Assembly: GCF_027214005.1 (NCBI RefSeq)
Contig: NZ_JAPWGY010000003.1
Span: 637,765 to 701,764, forward strand
Origin: Kiloniella laminariae
Lineage (GTDB): Bacteria; Pseudomonadota; Alphaproteobacteria; Kiloniellales; Kiloniellaceae
Direction: 5' to 3'
Length of the DNA stretch: 64,000 bases
Part shown: piece by piece, positions 1-9,864 of the stretch
How the letters are laid out: the number at the start of each line of letters is the position of its first letter
Position numbering within the stretch: position 1 is the stretch's first letter
Program-made: the position numbers and the translations under genes
Notes under the pieces: model-generated
The model's input: only the letters and a program-made list of their open reading frames with translations
What the model was told of the DNA's origin: nothing
The model's database searches: none

Positions 1-596
1 AGATCAACCCGCTGGTGGTGACCGAGAGCGACGATATCATCGCGCTTGATGCGAAGATGACTTTTGACGACAACGCTTTGTTCCGTCGCCCGAATATTTC
101 AGAACTGCGGGACAAGTCCCAAGAAGACCCGCGGGAGACCCGGGCGGCTGACCGGGGGCTTAGCTACGTTGGCCTTGAGGGCAATATCGGCTGCATGATC
201 AACGGCGCGGGGCTGGCGATGGCAACCATGGACATGATCAGCCATGCTGGTGGTGAGCCGGCCAACTTCCTGGATATTGGCGGTGGTGCTTCCCCGGAAC
301 GGGTGGCCAAGGCATTCAATCTTGTTCTGGCGGATGAAAACGTCCAGGCAATCCTTGTGAACATCTTTGCCGGGATCAACCGGTGTGACTGGGTCGCTCA
401 AGGGGTGGTTCAGGCGATCGAGAAGATTGATCTGAAGATCCCCCTCGTTGTGCGTCTTTCCGGCACCAATGTCGAGGAAGGTCGACGTATTCTGGAGCAG
501 TGTCGTCAGAAGGTGATTACGGCTGACACTCTGGCAGAAGCAGCGGAAGCTGTGGTCGGGGCCTGGAAAAAAGCACAAGCAGGGCAGAGGGGATAG
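1..596 (+). CDS. mtkA: Malate--CoA ligase (malate thiokinase) beta subunit, 5'-truncated by the window edge
   Basis: C-terminal ~197 residues of an ATP-grasp acyl-CoA ligase beta subunit; the frame is open from base 3 and the start lies upstream. The visible part is the CoA-ligase domain: the INPLVV element at the edge, then [17 protein letters not shown], the Gly-rich FLDIGGGAS turn, and [17 protein letters not shown]. The last element resembles malate thiokinase (MtkA) more than succinyl-CoA synthetase SucC, which usually has an IMRCD-type sequence here. With the alpha subunit it would couple ATP hydrolysis to malyl-CoA formation, which malyl-CoA lyase then cleaves to glyoxylate and acetyl-CoA. 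It ends 4 nt before the alpha-subunit gene, so the two are in one operon. The malate rather than succinate preference is inferred from sequence; no lyase gene is visible because the window starts here. Confidence 0.8.
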   Translation, partial: INPLVVTESDDIIALDAKMTFDDNALFRRPNISELRDKSQEDPRETRAADRGLSYVGLEGNIGCMINGAGLAMATMDMISHAGGEPANFLDIGGGASPERVAKAFNLVLADENVQAILVNIFAGINRCDWVAQGVVQAIEKIDLKIPLVVRLSGTNVEEGRRILEQCRQKVITADTLAEAAEAVVGAWKKAQAGQRG

Positions 597-600
597 AACA

Positions 601-1497
601 ATGGCTATTCTGATCAACGAAAAAACCCCTGTGATCGTGCAGGGGCTGACAGGAAATATCGGCTCCTTTCATGCAAAGGAAATGATTGAATACGGCACGA
701 ACGTTGTCGGCGGGGTAACGCCTGGCAAGGGTGGCCAGATGCATCTTGGTGTGCCGGTATTTAACTCGGTCCGCGAGGCGGTGCGCGAAACCGGGGCTGA
801 AGCCAGTATCGTATTTGTTCCGCCGCCCTTTGCCGCGGATTCAATAATGGAAGCAGCAGATGCCGGGATCCGGACCTGTGTTTCCATTACCGATGGTATT
901 CCGGTCCAGGACATGATTACGGTCAAACGCTATATGATGCGCTACAAGCGCGAGAACCGGATGTGTCTGACAGGGCCGAACTGTGCGGGCACGATCAGCC
1001 CGGGCAAGGCCATGCTGGGCATTATGCCCGGTCACATTTACAAGCCAGGCAAGGTCGGGATCATCGGGCGCTCAGGTACCCTTGGGTATGAGGCTGCATC
1101 ACAGATGAAAGCCTTGGGTATCGGTATTTCAACGTCTGTTGGAATTGGAGGAGACCCGATTAACGGCAGTTCCTTTAAAGATATTCTGGAAAAATTCGAG
1201 GAAGACGACGAGACCGTCGCCGTCCTCATGATCGGTGAGATCGGCGGACCACAGGAGGCAGAGGCGGCGCAGTTTGCGAAAGAGAACATGCGTAAGCCTG
1301 TTGCAGCCTATATCGCCGGTTTGACGGCGCCCAAGGGGCGTCAGATGGGGCATGCGGGTGCGATTGTTACGGCATTTGGCGAAAGCGCGGGTGAAAAAGT
1401 AGAGATCCTGCGTCAGGCTGGTGTTCTGGTTGCACCCAACCCATCCGAAATGGGCTCGACAGTTGCCGAGCTCCTGACATCAGTCGGAGCATTCTAG
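601..1497 (+). CDS. mtkB: Malate--CoA ligase (malate thiokinase) alpha subunit
   Basis: 298 residues, full length for a SucD/MtkB alpha subunit. An N-terminal CoA-binding Rossmann domain (about 1-125, with VQGLTGNIGSFHAKEM) is followed by a flavodoxin-like ligase domain. The phosphohistidine is probably His251 in MGHAGAI, and SGTLGYEA lies near residue 158. MtkB-like features are the MAILINEKTP start, PGHIYKPGKVG, and GSTVAELL at the C terminus. It carries the phosphorylated histidine and binds CoA while the beta subunit supplies ATP and the acid substrate. It follows the beta gene after 4 nt, and a strong hairpin terminator about 40 bp downstream ends the operon. A succinyl-CoA synthetase role remains possible. 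Confidence 0.82.
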   Translation: MAILINEKTPVIVQGLTGNIGSFHAKEMIEYGTNVVGGVTPGKGGQMHLGVPVFNSVREAVRETGAEASIVFVPPPFAADSIMEAADAGIRTCVSITDGIPVQDMITVKRYMMRYKRENRMCLTGPNCAGTISPGKAMLGIMPGHIYKPGKVGIIGRSGTLGYEAASQMKALGIGISTSVGIGGDPINGSSFKDILEKFEEDDETVAVLMIGEIGGPQEAEAAQFAKENMRKPVAAYIAGLTAPKGRQMGHAGAIVTAFGESAGEKVEILRQAGVLVAPNPSEMGSTVAELLTSVGAF

Positions 1498-1536
1498 CTT
1501 TAATTGATGTTCTTTTAGTCTGGGGAAATAACTTGA

Positions 1537-1567
1537 GGGCGTGTGACTGGTTCACACGCCCTTTTTT
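1537..1567 (+). terminator. Rho-independent terminator of the mtkAB operon
   Basis: A perfect 10-bp stem (GGGCGTGTGA pairing with TCACACGCCC) around a 5-nt loop, followed directly by six T, 40 bp after the mtkB stop. The remaining bases up to 1750 hold no convincing gene; a Shine-Dalgarno-like AAAAGGGG lies at 1736-1743. Confidence 0.9.
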
Positions 1568-1750
1568 CTGTTCCGGCTCTGGTTTCCAGAAATAGATCGA
1601 CCTCAAAGAGATAGGCGCGAAACAGATGGGGCGATTTTCTGAAAATCTGTCCACATGTTCTGCCCAACGCCGCCGTTGAAATAAACGTGTAATGCTTTTG
1701 TGCTCTTTGTCTGGGTAGTTATTATTTAAAAATCCAAAAGGGGTGCCGTG

Positions 1751-3346
1751 ATGAAGGCAATAGAGGTAGAGATCAAGTTATTACTTCAGCCAGAGGAGCT
1801 GGCTGTCTTCCGACGTTCACCTTTCCTGAAAGATCTGACGCTTGGAAAAGCAACGTTACACCGTCTGTTAACCCGGTATTTCGATACAGCGGATCATGCA
1901 CTTAAAGACAAGAAAATGACCTTCAGATTGCGTCGTGAAAGTGGCCAATGGGTGCAGACTGTCAAGAGCAAGGAGGCCGATGCCGGGATCGTAAAACAGC
2001 GTGCCGAGTTTACCGCCCCCTCTGTTACCGGCGAGCCGGATCTGGAATTGATCGAGGATAGAAAACTGCGAGCCAAGCTGGAAGGCCTGCTTCAGGAGCA
2101 GCCATTGGAAGAAATCTGTCTTTCTGATGTCCACCGGGTAATTCGACTGATTCAATACCGGGACAGCAAAATAGAAATGGCGATAGATACGGGGAGTATC
2201 CGGGCAAAAGATCAGAGCGAACAGATTTCTGAAATAGAACTGGAACTTCTGGAAGGGTGCTCGGAAGACATGCTTGATTTTGTTTCTCTGCTTCAGGAGC
2301 ATTGTACCTTTGCCATTGGCACCAGCTCAAAGGCCAGTCGTGGATTCCATTTGGCGTGTCACGGATATGGTCTTGAGGAAAGCACAGCGGATTTGTTGCG
2401 TGATGTCAGCTTTAAAAAGAGCACTTCTGGCTGGGTAGTAGTACAGCAAGGGATTCTGGTCGGGATCAAACAGCTGCTGGAAAGCGTGTCGAGACTTCAG
2501 GGGGCAGAGAGCCAACAGGCGATGAACGGTGTTTCAGATGCTTTATCCCGGCTGTTGGTCAGTGTCATAGTTCTAAAGGAAATGTTCCCGAAGCAAATCA
2601 AGAAAAAGGCATTGAAGCGCGACTTGCTTTGGCTGCACCAGCTGTCTTGCTCGGTAGGGGACCTGGATTATCTGATCAATAAACGCGTACTGCCTCTGGT
2701 CGAGGAGAATGCAGAGTGCCTGGGGCTTTCTCAGTTGATCTCCCAGACCCAGGAACGCCGGGATCAGGCTTTGCGTGAACTCTGTGTTGCCGTGACCTCC
2801 AGCCGTTTCATCGAAATGGTAGTCTCACTTGAAAGACTGATCGGCATTAGCGAAGGGTCCAGAGAAGGGGAGCAGAAAATCAGCAAAAGCTATGGCGGGA
2901 TTCTGGCCGATCGTCGCGCTGAAATTCTCTATGCCGTTCCTGGTGATGTTGCTTTGCTCTCCAGTGATATGCTGGATGCGATGAGGCGGGATGTTCAGTA
3001 CCTGCGATACAGTACAGAATTCTTCCAGAGCCTGTGGCAGAAGAAAGACAAGAATGACTTCCGGCATCGGTGCCTCAAGCTGGAAAAAAACCTCGATCTA
3101 TTCCATTCCCGTGAAACTCTGACTCAGTTGAAGGGAAGCCTGAAAAGCTTGGTCGAGGGCACTGAGCCCGAAGTCGGGCAATCAGATATTATGGAGACAG
3201 AGACTCTGAACAGAGGTGATGCTGCTTTGTCTGAGGCTGTTTCGCTTGTCGAAAAAAGCTATAAAGAGACGAGAAAAAAAGATATGGCGGCTCTGGATAA
3301 GGCATGGAGGAAATTTTCTACCTGTGAGCCATTCTGGAAAGAGTAA
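1751..3346 (+). CDS. CYTH-CHAD domain protein (inorganic triphosphatase / polyphosphate-binding)
   Basis: About 531 residues. Residues 1-205 form a CYTH domain: it opens with the EVEIKL signature (ExExK), then RYFDTADHAL, FRLRRESGQW, and acidic pairs such as EIELELLEG that line the metal-triphosphate tunnel. Residues about 220-525 form a CHAD domain rich in conserved Lys/Arg/His helices (RLLVSVIVLKEMFP, RRDVQYLRYSTEFF, FRHRCLKLEKNL). CYTH enzymes hydrolyse inorganic triphosphate or related compounds, and CHAD modules are known to bind polyphosphate. The gene sits directly before polyphosphate kinase, which fits a polyphosphate-linked role. The start is ATG 1751, because AAAAGGGG lies about 7 nt upstream; a GTG one codon earlier is the alternative. 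The exact substrate is unknown. Confidence 0.82.
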   Translation: MKAIEVEIKLLLQPEELAVFRRSPFLKDLTLGKATLHRLLTRYFDTADHALKDKKMTFRLRRESGQWVQTVKSKEADAGIVKQRAEFTAPSVTGEPDLELIEDRKLRAKLEGLLQEQPLEEICLSDVHRVIRLIQYRDSKIEMAIDTGSIRAKDQSEQISEIELELLEGCSEDMLDFVSLLQEHCTFAIGTSSKASRGFHLACHGYGLEESTADLLRDVSFKKSTSGWVVVQQGILVGIKQLLESVSRLQGAESQQAMNGVSDALSRLLVSVIVLKEMFPKQIKKKALKRDLLWLHQLSCSVGDLDYLINKRVLPLVEENAECLGLSQLISQTQERRDQALRELCVAVTSSRFIEMVVSLERLIGISEGSREGEQKISKSYGGILADRRAEILYAVPGDVALLSSDMLDAMRRDVQYLRYSTEFFQSLWQKKDKNDFRHRCLKLEKNLDLFHSRETLTQLKGSLKSLVEGTEPEVGQSDIMETETLNRGDAALSEAVSLVEKSYKETRKKDMAALDKAWRKFSTCEPFWKE

Positions 3347-3454
3347 GGGCTGTTTAATGTCCAGAGTTGATGCTGTGCGTTTCGTCGCAATGCCTGGGTC
3401 AGTTTTTGTGACTTGAGAGTTACATAAAACCGCAACGTCATGCTGTTAAGGCTT

Positions 3455-3517
3455 TTAGGGCCAGGGTTTCTCTGTTTGCTCCATTTCGATGAGGTAAGAG
3501 AGAAACCATGGCCCTAA
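3455..3517. repeat. Large imperfect inverted repeat upstream of ppk
   Basis: Two 19-nt arms, 3455-3473 and 3499-3517, are complementary except at one position (left arm TTAGGGCCAGGGTTTCTCT) and enclose 25 nt. No T-run follows on either strand, so it is not a standard terminator. It ends 26 nt before the ppk start and would sit in the ppk leader if transcription begins upstream. It could be a regulatory RNA hairpin, a protein-binding dyad or a small palindromic repeat. Confidence 0.6.
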
Positions 3518-3543
3518 TCAATTAATAAAGTGCCTGGCTGAAA

Positions 3544-5757
3544 ATGACTGATCAAATGACAGTAAACCTCCTTGAAGTTCCTGTACTCCCCCAGACTGAA
3601 GGACTGGCCCGCTGTGAGCCGACGCCAGAGCATTCCAATGCAGCCCAGTGGTTGGAAAACAAGGACCCCAGGCGTTTTGTTAACCGGGAACTGTCATGGC
3701 TTGCCTTTAATTCACGTGTTCTGGAAGAGGCCAGTAATCGGCAGCATCCCTTGCTGGAGCGGTTACGTTTTGTTTCGATCTCGGCCAATAATCTTGACGA
3801 GTTTTACATGGTTCGGGCTGCTGGTCTGAAGGGGCAGGTGGCTGCTGGTGTGACCAAGCTTAGTCTTGACGGCCTGACGCCAGAAGAGCAGCTGACGGCG
3901 ATTTCAAGGGGTGCACGTTCTTTGATGGAGCAGCAGCAAAGGACTCTGCTGGAAATTTTGGCGAACCTGCGGGAAGAACAGGTTTTTCTACTTGATCAGG
4001 ACGAATTGACCGATCAGGAGATTATCTGGCTCAGAGAATGGTTCAAAACCCAGGTTTATCCGGCATTGACGCCGCTGGCTGTTGATCCGGCGCATCCGTT
4101 TCCCTTCATCCCGAACAAGGGGCTTGTGCTGGCGCTGGAGCTTTTGCGCACCAAGGACAGTCATATTCATAATGGCCTGATTCCGATCCCCCACAACATC
4201 AAGCGCTTTGTAAGACTACCGGGGGATGACACCCGCTTTATTGCGCTTGAAACAGTGATCAGGCTGTTTCTTGACAAGATTTTTCCCGGCTTTGAGCTGT
4301 TGGGGGATGGTCTCTTCCGGATTATCCGGGATTCGGATGTAGAGGTGGATGAAGAAGCGGAAGATCTTGTTCGTACCTTTGAAACAATGTTACGCCGCCG
4401 CCGCCGTGGTTCGGTTATCCGCCTTCAGCTACATTCACGAATGTCGGAAGGCCTGCGGAGTTTTGTCACAAAACAGCTGCATGTAGAGGAAAGCGACGTT
4501 TTTGTTCTGGATGGTATGCTGGGGCTTTCGGATGTTTCACAGATGATCGTTTCGACACGGCACGATCTGTTGTTTGAAAGCTATACTCCGCGGTTTCCCG
4601 AGCGGATCAAGGATTTTGGTGGTGATTGTTTTGCTGCAATCCGGGCCAAGGATTTCATTGTTCACCATCCCTATGAAAGTTTTGACGTTGTTGTCCAGTT
4701 TCTCAAACAGGCAGCACATGATCCGGCTGTGATTGCGATCAAGCAGACACTCTATCGCACATCAAGCCAGTCTCCGATTGTCCGTGCCCTGATTGATGCC
4801 GCTGAGGCAGGGAAATCTGTTACGGCGCTGGTCGAGCTGAAGGCGCGTTTTGATGAGGCGGCGAATATACGCTGGGCCCGTGATCTGGAGCGCGCTGGCG
4901 TACAGGTGGTTTATGGATTTGTTGACCTGAAGACGCATTCAAAAATATCGATGGTTGTTCGTGATGAAGAAGAAGGTTTGAGTACCTATGTTCATTTTGG
5001 AACAGGCAACTATCACCCGATTACGGCAAAGATTTATACGGATTTGAGTTTCTTTACCTGCGATCCTGCGCTGGCCAGAGATGCGAGTTGCCTCTTTAAC
5101 TATACGACCGGTTATGCCGCACCCGTGGGAATGGAAAAGCTGGAGTTCGCACCTGATACCTTGCGCCCGAGGATTATGACGGAAATTGCGGCAGAAATTG
5201 CGAATGCCAAAGCCGGAAAACCTGCAGCTATCTGGATCAAGGTGAACAGTCTGGTTGATCCGGCCATTATCGATGGTCTGTATGAGGCGGGAAATGCCGG
5301 GGTTGAAGTCCAGATTGTGGCGCGGGGGATCTGTTGCCTGAGAGCGGGAGTGCCCGGGCTTTCTGAAAACATTCATGTTCGCAGCGTAGTCGGGCGGTTT
5401 CTTGAACACAGTCGGATCTTCTGTTTTGGTAATGGAGATGATTTGCCATCGGCCAAGGCGAAGGTTTACATCTCTTCGGCTGATTTGATGCCGCGTAACC
5501 TGGATCGACGTGTTGAAGCTATGGTTCCGATTGAAAATGAAACCGTAAAGCGCCAGATTCTGGATCAGGTTATGTATGCCAACCTGCATGACGAAGCGCA
5601 AAGCTGGATCATGCAGCCGGATGGCTCTTTCAACCGTGTTGAACCGGTTGGACAGGGGTTTAGTGCCCATCGTTTTTTCATGACAAACCCCAGTTTGTCT
5701 GGTCGCGGGAAAGCCCTGAGAAAAGCCATGACCAAGCGCCACTGCAAAAAGTCATAA
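3544..5757 (+). CDS. ppk: Polyphosphate kinase 1
   Basis: 737 residues, normal for PPK1. Domain order is PPK_N (from about 40, [20 protein letters not shown]), the middle domain with [10 protein letters not shown], and two phospholipase-D-like C domains. The autophosphorylated His lies in HFGTGNYHP, and the second conserved His in [31 protein letters not shown] is the PLD-like end. The enzyme reversibly transfers the ATP gamma-phosphate to polyphosphate, probably at the inner membrane. The usual partner exopolyphosphatase (ppx) is not adjacent; the upstream neighbour is the CYTH-CHAD gene. The first ~35 residues before the conserved domain are variable. The start is the first ATG of the frame. 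Confidence 0.97.
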   Translation: MTDQMTVNLLEVPVLPQTEGLARCEPTPEHSNAAQWLENKDPRRFVNRELSWLAFNSRVLEEASNRQHPLLERLRFVSISANNLDEFYMVRAAGLKGQVAAGVTKLSLDGLTPEEQLTAISRGARSLMEQQQRTLLEILANLREEQVFLLDQDELTDQEIIWLREWFKTQVYPALTPLAVDPAHPFPFIPNKGLVLALELLRTKDSHIHNGLIPIPHNIKRFVRLPGDDTRFIALETVIRLFLDKIFPGFELLGDGLFRIIRDSDVEVDEEAEDLVRTFETMLRRRRRGSVIRLQLHSRMSEGLRSFVTKQLHVEESDVFVLDGMLGLSDVSQMIVSTRHDLLFESYTPRFPERIKDFGGDCFAAIRAKDFIVHHPYESFDVVVQFLKQAAHDPAVIAIKQTLYRTSSQSPIVRALIDAAEAGKSVTALVELKARFDEAANIRWARDLERAGVQVVYGFVDLKTHSKISMVVRDEEEGLSTYVHFGTGNYHPITAKIYTDLSFFTCDPALARDASCLFNYTTGYAAPVGMEKLEFAPDTLRPRIMTEIAAEIANAKAGKPAAIWIKVNSLVDPAIIDGLYEAGNAGVEVQIVARGICCLRAGVPGLSENIHVRSVVGRFLEHSRIFCFGNGDDLPSAKAKVYISSADLMPRNLDRRVEAMVPIENETVKRQILDQVMYANLHDEAQSWIMQPDGSFNRVEPVGQGFSAHRFFMTNPSLSGRGKALRKAMTKRHCKKS

Positions 5758-5815
5758 ACTGTTCTCAGGCTTTTAGCCCAGTTCAAAAAATATTACCGGT
5801 AGTTCTCTTTGGTGA

Positions 5816-7303
5816 TTATTTCTGGCGGGTACGTTGAATGGCCAGATCCCACCCCGCCAGATTGTGGTCTCGCACGGCAGCAGGCATGTCGGGGGTGAAG
5901 CGTTTTTGCAGATGCCAGTTCTGCCTGATGTCTTCCAGGGATTTGTAAATTCCGTGTTGTAACCCGGCGAGATATGCGGCACCGAGCGCTGTTGTTTCGC
6001 TGACTTCCGGGCGGTCGACGGACAGATCCAGCGTATCAGCGAGGAATTGCAGCAGCCAGTCATTGGTAACCATGCCGCCATCGACGCGAAGCTCTTTTGG
6101 CGTCAGGCCATCATCTGCCATTGCCTGGAACAGGTCCCGGGTCTGGTAACAGACAGCTTCAAGTGTTGCTCTGACGATCTCGGCAGGGCCGCTGTCCCGC
6201 GTCAGGCCAAAAATTGCACCGCGGGCATGGGGATCCCAGTACGGCGCGCCAAGTCCGGTAAAGGCAGGCACGAGGTATACGCCTTTGTTGTCGCTTAATG
6301 AGCTGGCAAGGGCTTCGGTTTCCGAGGCTGACTGGATGATTTTCAGGCCATCCCGGAGCCACTGTACCGCGGCTCCCGAAACAAAGATGGCGCCTTCGAG
6401 GGCATAGGAGGTCTGTCCTTTTACCCGATAGCCGATTGTTGTGAGCAAACGGTTTTTTGAGGCAAGGGGTTTGTCGCCTGTATTGAGCAGGACAAAGCAG
6501 CCGGTTCCATAGGTACTTTTGATCGCGCCTGGCTCAAAACAGGTTTGTCCAAAGCTGGCAGCCTGCTGATCTCCTGCGATCCCTTCAACAGGGATCGGAT
6601 AGCCAAAAACTTCCGGGGCGGTTTGGCCAAAGCTTGCGGCAGAGTCTTTGACTTCCGGTAAAACTGAAGCAGGAATATTAAAAAGGGCCAGAAGTTCCTT
6701 GTCCCAGGTCAATTTGTGGATATCAAAAATCATGGTGCGCGAGGCGTTGGTCACATCCGTTGCATGAACTTTCCCTCCGGTCAGGTGCCACAAGAGAAAG
6801 GAATCAACCGTGCCAAAAGCCAGTTCTCCCTTTTCGGCCCGGGTCCGGGCTCCTTCGACATTGTCGAGGATCCAGGCGACCTTGGTCGCGGAAAAATAAG
6901 GATCGAGCAACAGGCCGGTGCGGGCCGTGACCAGCTCTTCGTGCCCGGCAGCTTTCAGCTCCGAGCAAAAGTCAGCCGTTCTGCGATCTTGCCAGACAAT
7001 AGCGTTATAAACGGGTTTCCCGGTGACGCGATCCCAGACAATGGTGGTCTCGCGCTGGTTGGTGATGCCGATGGTGACAACCTCGGCGCCTTTTGCGTTG
7101 GCTTCCCTGAGAGCTTCGCGGCTGACGGCCAGCGTCGATGACCAGATGGTTTCCGGATCATGCTCAACCCAACCATCATTCGGATAAATCTGGGGGAATT
7201 CCTGTTGGGCCTTGGTCAGGCTTATACCGTTTGTGTCAAAGACGATCGCGCGGCTACTGGTCGTGCCTTGGTCGATGGAAAGGATGTATTTTTTGTCACT
7301 CAT
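5816..7303 (-). CDS. glpK: Glycerol kinase
   Basis: 495 residues, a full FGGY-family kinase. N-terminal [15 protein letters not shown] is the phosphate loop; [14 protein letters not shown] and the substrate region DRRTADFC follow. The C-terminal ATP domain has [20 protein letters not shown] and [19 protein letters not shown]. It phosphorylates glycerol to sn-glycerol-3-phosphate in the cytoplasm. The start ATG has an AAGGGGT Shine-Dalgarno about 8 nt upstream. It is divergent from glpR, and the 189-bp gap contains a 13-bp inverted repeat that looks like a GlpR operator. No glycerol facilitator gene (glpF) is adjacent. Confidence 0.97.
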   Translation of the reverse strand: MSDKKYILSIDQGTTSSRAIVFDTNGISLTKAQQEFPQIYPNDGWVEHDPETIWSSTLAVSREALREANAKGAEVVTIGITNQRETTIVWDRVTGKPVYNAIVWQDRRTADFCSELKAAGHEELVTARTGLLLDPYFSATKVAWILDNVEGARTRAEKGELAFGTVDSFLLWHLTGGKVHATDVTNASRTMIFDIHKLTWDKELLALFNIPASVLPEVKDSAASFGQTAPEVFGYPIPVEGIAGDQQAASFGQTCFEPGAIKSTYGTGCFVLLNTGDKPLASKNRLLTTIGYRVKGQTSYALEGAIFVSGAAVQWLRDGLKIIQSASETEALASSLSDNKGVYLVPAFTGLGAPYWDPHARGAIFGLTRDSGPAEIVRATLEAVCYQTRDLFQAMADDGLTPKELRVDGGMVTNDWLLQFLADTLDLSVDRPEVSETTALGAAYLAGLQHGIYKSLEDIRQNWHLQKRFTPDMPAAVRDHNLAGWDLAIQRTRQK

Positions 7304-7327
7304 TAACTCTACCCCTTGGATTTTCAG

Positions 7328-7361
7328 CTTTACTTTCGTATGTTCGTTTACGAAAGTAAAG
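7328..7361. promoter_or_regulatory. Probable GlpR operator between glpK and glpR
   Basis: A perfect 13-bp inverted repeat, CTTTACTTTCGTA (7328-7340) and its complement (7349-7361), around an 8-bp centre. Within it TATGTTCGTTTACGAA resembles the known GlpR consensus (ATGTTCG-N-CGAACAT). It lies 25 bp upstream of the glpK start, where a repressor would block glpK transcription. A further AAAGTGAACAT (7358-7368) recurs in front of gap. Confidence 0.65.
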
Positions 7362-7492
7362 TGAACATCGGTTTCTTTTTGATGAGAAATTGGTAAAAAG
7401 AGAAATCATGAAGCTCCACTGTTGTCATGAACAGATGCAATCAAGCACAATCAGGCAGGGGGAGATCAGGATCAATCTGAAGAGGATGGCAG

Positions 7493-8284
7493 ATGAATCT
7501 CAATAGTCTCAGTCGGCGGCAGCGCCAGATCCTGAAGCTGGCAAAGGATCAGGGGTTTGTGTCGATCGACGCCATGGCTCAGGATTTTGCTGTCACCACC
7601 CAGACCATTCGCCGTGATATCAACGAGCTTTGCGAAGCGAAATTTCTCAACCGTTTCCATGGTGGCGCAAGCTTCAGTTCATCTGTCCTCAATCTTGATT
7701 ACAATCAGCGCAAAACCATCAATGCGGAAGAGAAAGAGGGTATAGCCCAGCTTGTGGCACAGGAAATTCCTGATAATGCCTCGCTCTTCATCAACATGGG
7801 AACAACTAATGAGTCGGTTGCCCAGGCCTTGATGCGTCATTCGGGGCTGCGTGTGATTACCAACAGTCTCAGCGTTGCTCATATCATGAGTTCGAATCCG
7901 AGTTTTGAAGTCATTGTTGCTGGCGGTGTGGTCCGCAGTCTTGACCGCAGCATTATTGGTGAAGCTACAATTGATTTTTTCCGCCAGTTCCGTGCTGATT
8001 ACGGTGTGATTGCCGTCGGGGGAATTGACGAAGACGGAAGCCTGCTCGATTACAACTATGGTGGAGTTCGGGTTTCCCAGGCGATTATCGAAAATGCCCG
8101 CCATACCCTGTTGGTTGCCGATAGCAGCAAATTCGGCCGTAATGCTCTGGTTCGACTTGGGCATCTGTCACAAATCGATACACTGGTTACGGATTGCCTG
8201 CCTAAAGGGCCCCTTGCGGCTGTTGTGAAGTCGCTGGAGATCGAGGTTCTGACCAAGCCAAAACTGGTTCAGCCAAAAGACTGA
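7493..8284 (+). CDS. glpR: DeoR-family repressor of glycerol metabolism
   Basis: 263 residues, typical for DeoR/GlpR. The N-terminal winged HTH (1-57) has RRQRQILKLAKDQGFVSID and the recognition helix TTQTIRRDINEL, followed by NRFHGGAS. The C-terminal sugar-phosphate sensor (75-235) shows NMGTTNESVAQAL, a T-N-S substrate loop, GGVVRSLDRSIIG and the ADSSKFGRNA signature. Family members release DNA when they bind a phosphorylated sugar; the ligand here is probably glycerol-3-phosphate. It is divergent from glpK and sits upstream of gap and glpD, so it probably controls both directions. GAGGA lies 6-7 nt before the ATG. Confidence 0.9.
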   Translation: MNLNSLSRRQRQILKLAKDQGFVSIDAMAQDFAVTTQTIRRDINELCEAKFLNRFHGGASFSSSVLNLDYNQRKTINAEEKEGIAQLVAQEIPDNASLFINMGTTNESVAQALMRHSGLRVITNSLSVAHIMSSNPSFEVIVAGGVVRSLDRSIIGEATIDFFRQFRADYGVIAVGGIDEDGSLLDYNYGGVRVSQAIIENARHTLLVADSSKFGRNALVRLGHLSQIDTLVTDCLPKGPLAAVVKSLEIEVLTKPKLVQPKD

Positions 8285-8684
8285 TCGAGTTTCCAGCGTA
8301 GAGATAAACTGACAGCCATTTTTTGTCGGGGCTTCTGCCAGAGTGATTTCTGGTTACGATTTTGGATTCTGTTTGATCCTTCCTGTTTTGCTATCTGTTG
8401 AAATTCAGTTTCGAAAAAACTGAACGCAGTTCCTGATTCGTAATGCAAAAATCGATTTTTTGTCCGGTGGCATGGCATAATTTGTTTATATCTAGGGATT
8501 TATTGTTGTTTTCCCTCTTGCTGAGTGCTGGAGTTTCCCGGCAAGGACCTTGCCTGTGGGGGTGAAAAATTTCTGTGTTTTTCATTAAATTTTCATTTAT
8601 TAAAAAATATACTTGCGTTTAAGTTCAAAAGTGAACATTTATGAGGGCAAGAAGTTGTCTTATCAAACACGTAAGGAACAGAAA
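8285..8684. promoter_or_regulatory. glpR-gap intergenic region with dyads
   Basis: No gene is supported in these 400 bases. Three structures are visible: TTCAGTTT/AAACTGAA (8404-8424, 5-bp spacer), a GGCAAG-GAC-CTTGCC hairpin near 8540, and GTTCA-AAAG-TGAAC (8623-8636), which overlaps AAAGTGAACAT (8628-8638). The last sits about 50 bp before the gap start in an AT-rich promoter-like zone and shares 11 bases with the glpK promoter, so it may be a regulatory site for GlpR or another factor. Confidence 0.4.
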
Positions 8685-9692
8685 ATGGCAGTTCGCGTCG
8701 CTATTAATGGTTTTGGCCGGATTGGTCGCCTGGTGCTTCGGGCCGTAATTGAATCCGGACGTGATGATATTGAAGTCGTTGCAATCAACGATCTGGCTTC
8801 GGCACAGGCAAATGCCCATCTGCTGAAATATGACTCGGTCCATGGAACCCTGCGCAAAGATATCAAAGCCGAAGATGGCGCGCTGATTATTGAAGGCAAG
8901 CGCATTGCTGTTCTCTCCGAACGCAATCCGGCTGATCTGCCCTGGGGCAAGCTGGGTGTTGATGTCGCCCTGGAATGTACCGGATTGTTTACCGATCGGG
9001 CCAAGGCTGCCGCCCATCTTGAGGCCGGTGCCAAGAAAGTGCTGATCTCTGCCCCTGGCAAGGATGCTGACCTGACGGTGGTTTATGGTGTGAACCACGA
9101 CAAGATCAAACCTGAACACACAATCGTTTCAAATGCGTCCTGCACCACCAACTGTCTTGTGCCTGTTGCGCACGTGCTCAACCAGCTTGTCGGGCTGGAA
9201 GAAGGTTTTGTAACCACTGTTCATGCCTATACCGGTGACCAGAACACCGTCGATACAATGCATAGCGATCTGCGTCGTGCCCGTGCTGCGGCCCTTTCAA
9301 TGATCCCGACATCTACCGGTGCAGCCAAAGCTGTTGGTCTGGTGCTGCCAGAGCTTTCCGGCAAACTGGATGGTACGTCGGTACGGGTGCCAGCGGCAAA
9401 CGTATCCCTGATCGATCTGGTTTTTACGGCTGGCCGCGAAACAACTGCTGAAGAAATTAACCAGGCAATGCGCGTTGCTGCTGAAGGGCCCTTGAAAGGG
9501 GTGCTGGACGTTAATGACGAGCCACTGGTTTCCTGTGATTTTAACCACTCGCCTGCGAGTTCGACCTTTGATCTGACCCAAACCCAGCTTGTGGGCAAGC
9601 GGACAGTAAGGGTCTTGAGCTGGTACGACAACGAGTGGGGGTTCTCCAACCGTATGGTTGACACTGCTGTCGCCCTGGGGCTTAGCCTCTAG
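8685..9692 (+). CDS. gap: Glyceraldehyde-3-phosphate dehydrogenase, type I
   Basis: 335 residues, a complete class I GAPDH. The NAD-binding start is [16 protein letters not shown], with Asp in VVAINDLAS favouring NAD. The catalytic Cys is in [13 protein letters not shown] and the assisting His in [28 protein letters not shown] forms the S-loop and [13 protein letters not shown] the C-terminal signature. It converts glyceraldehyde-3-phosphate, NAD and phosphate to 1,3-bisphosphoglycerate. ATG 8685 is chosen because AAGGA lies 7 nt upstream and the protein then starts [11 protein letters not shown]; the frame extends 24 codons further upstream without homology. It has its own strong terminator, so it is transcribed separately from glpD. 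Confidence 0.97.
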   Translation: MAVRVAINGFGRIGRLVLRAVIESGRDDIEVVAINDLASAQANAHLLKYDSVHGTLRKDIKAEDGALIIEGKRIAVLSERNPADLPWGKLGVDVALECTGLFTDRAKAAAHLEAGAKKVLISAPGKDADLTVVYGVNHDKIKPEHTIVSNASCTTNCLVPVAHVLNQLVGLEEGFVTTVHAYTGDQNTVDTMHSDLRRARAAALSMIPTSTGAAKAVGLVLPELSGKLDGTSVRVPAANVSLIDLVFTAGRETTAEEINQAMRVAAEGPLKGVLDVNDEPLVSCDFNHSPASSTFDLTQTQLVGKRTVRVLSWYDNEWGFSNRMVDTAVALGLSL

Positions 9693-9700
9693 GTCTACTT

Positions 9701-9742
9701 GATCAGGAGGAGGTAGAGGGCCTCCTCCTGATCATTTTTTTT
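9701..9742 (+). terminator. Strong rho-independent terminator after gap
   Basis: A perfect 13-bp stem (GATCAGGAGGAGG with its complement), 7-nt loop, one A, then eight T, starting 8 bp after the gap stop. A second GC-rich hairpin without a T-run (9783-9791 with 9799-9807) follows in the glpD leader. Confidence 0.95.
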
Positions 9743-9864
9743 ACAGCAGTATACGGGGAAACCACGAAAAGAATTTTATCAACTGGCACGCCGCAAGCGC
9801 GTGCCAGTCTGCGTATGTCAGGATGGCTTAGGCGGCTGGCAATGCTGTATGCAAGCGAGAGACA

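Noticed and set aside
4939..5742. Long antisense frame (267 codons) inside ppk
   Set aside because: Same reason: it mirrors the ppk codons and has no support of its own.
8613..8684. 24 extra codons in front of gap
   Set aside because: The ribosome site and the [11 protein letters not shown] start fit 8685, and the extra stretch overlaps a promoter dyad.
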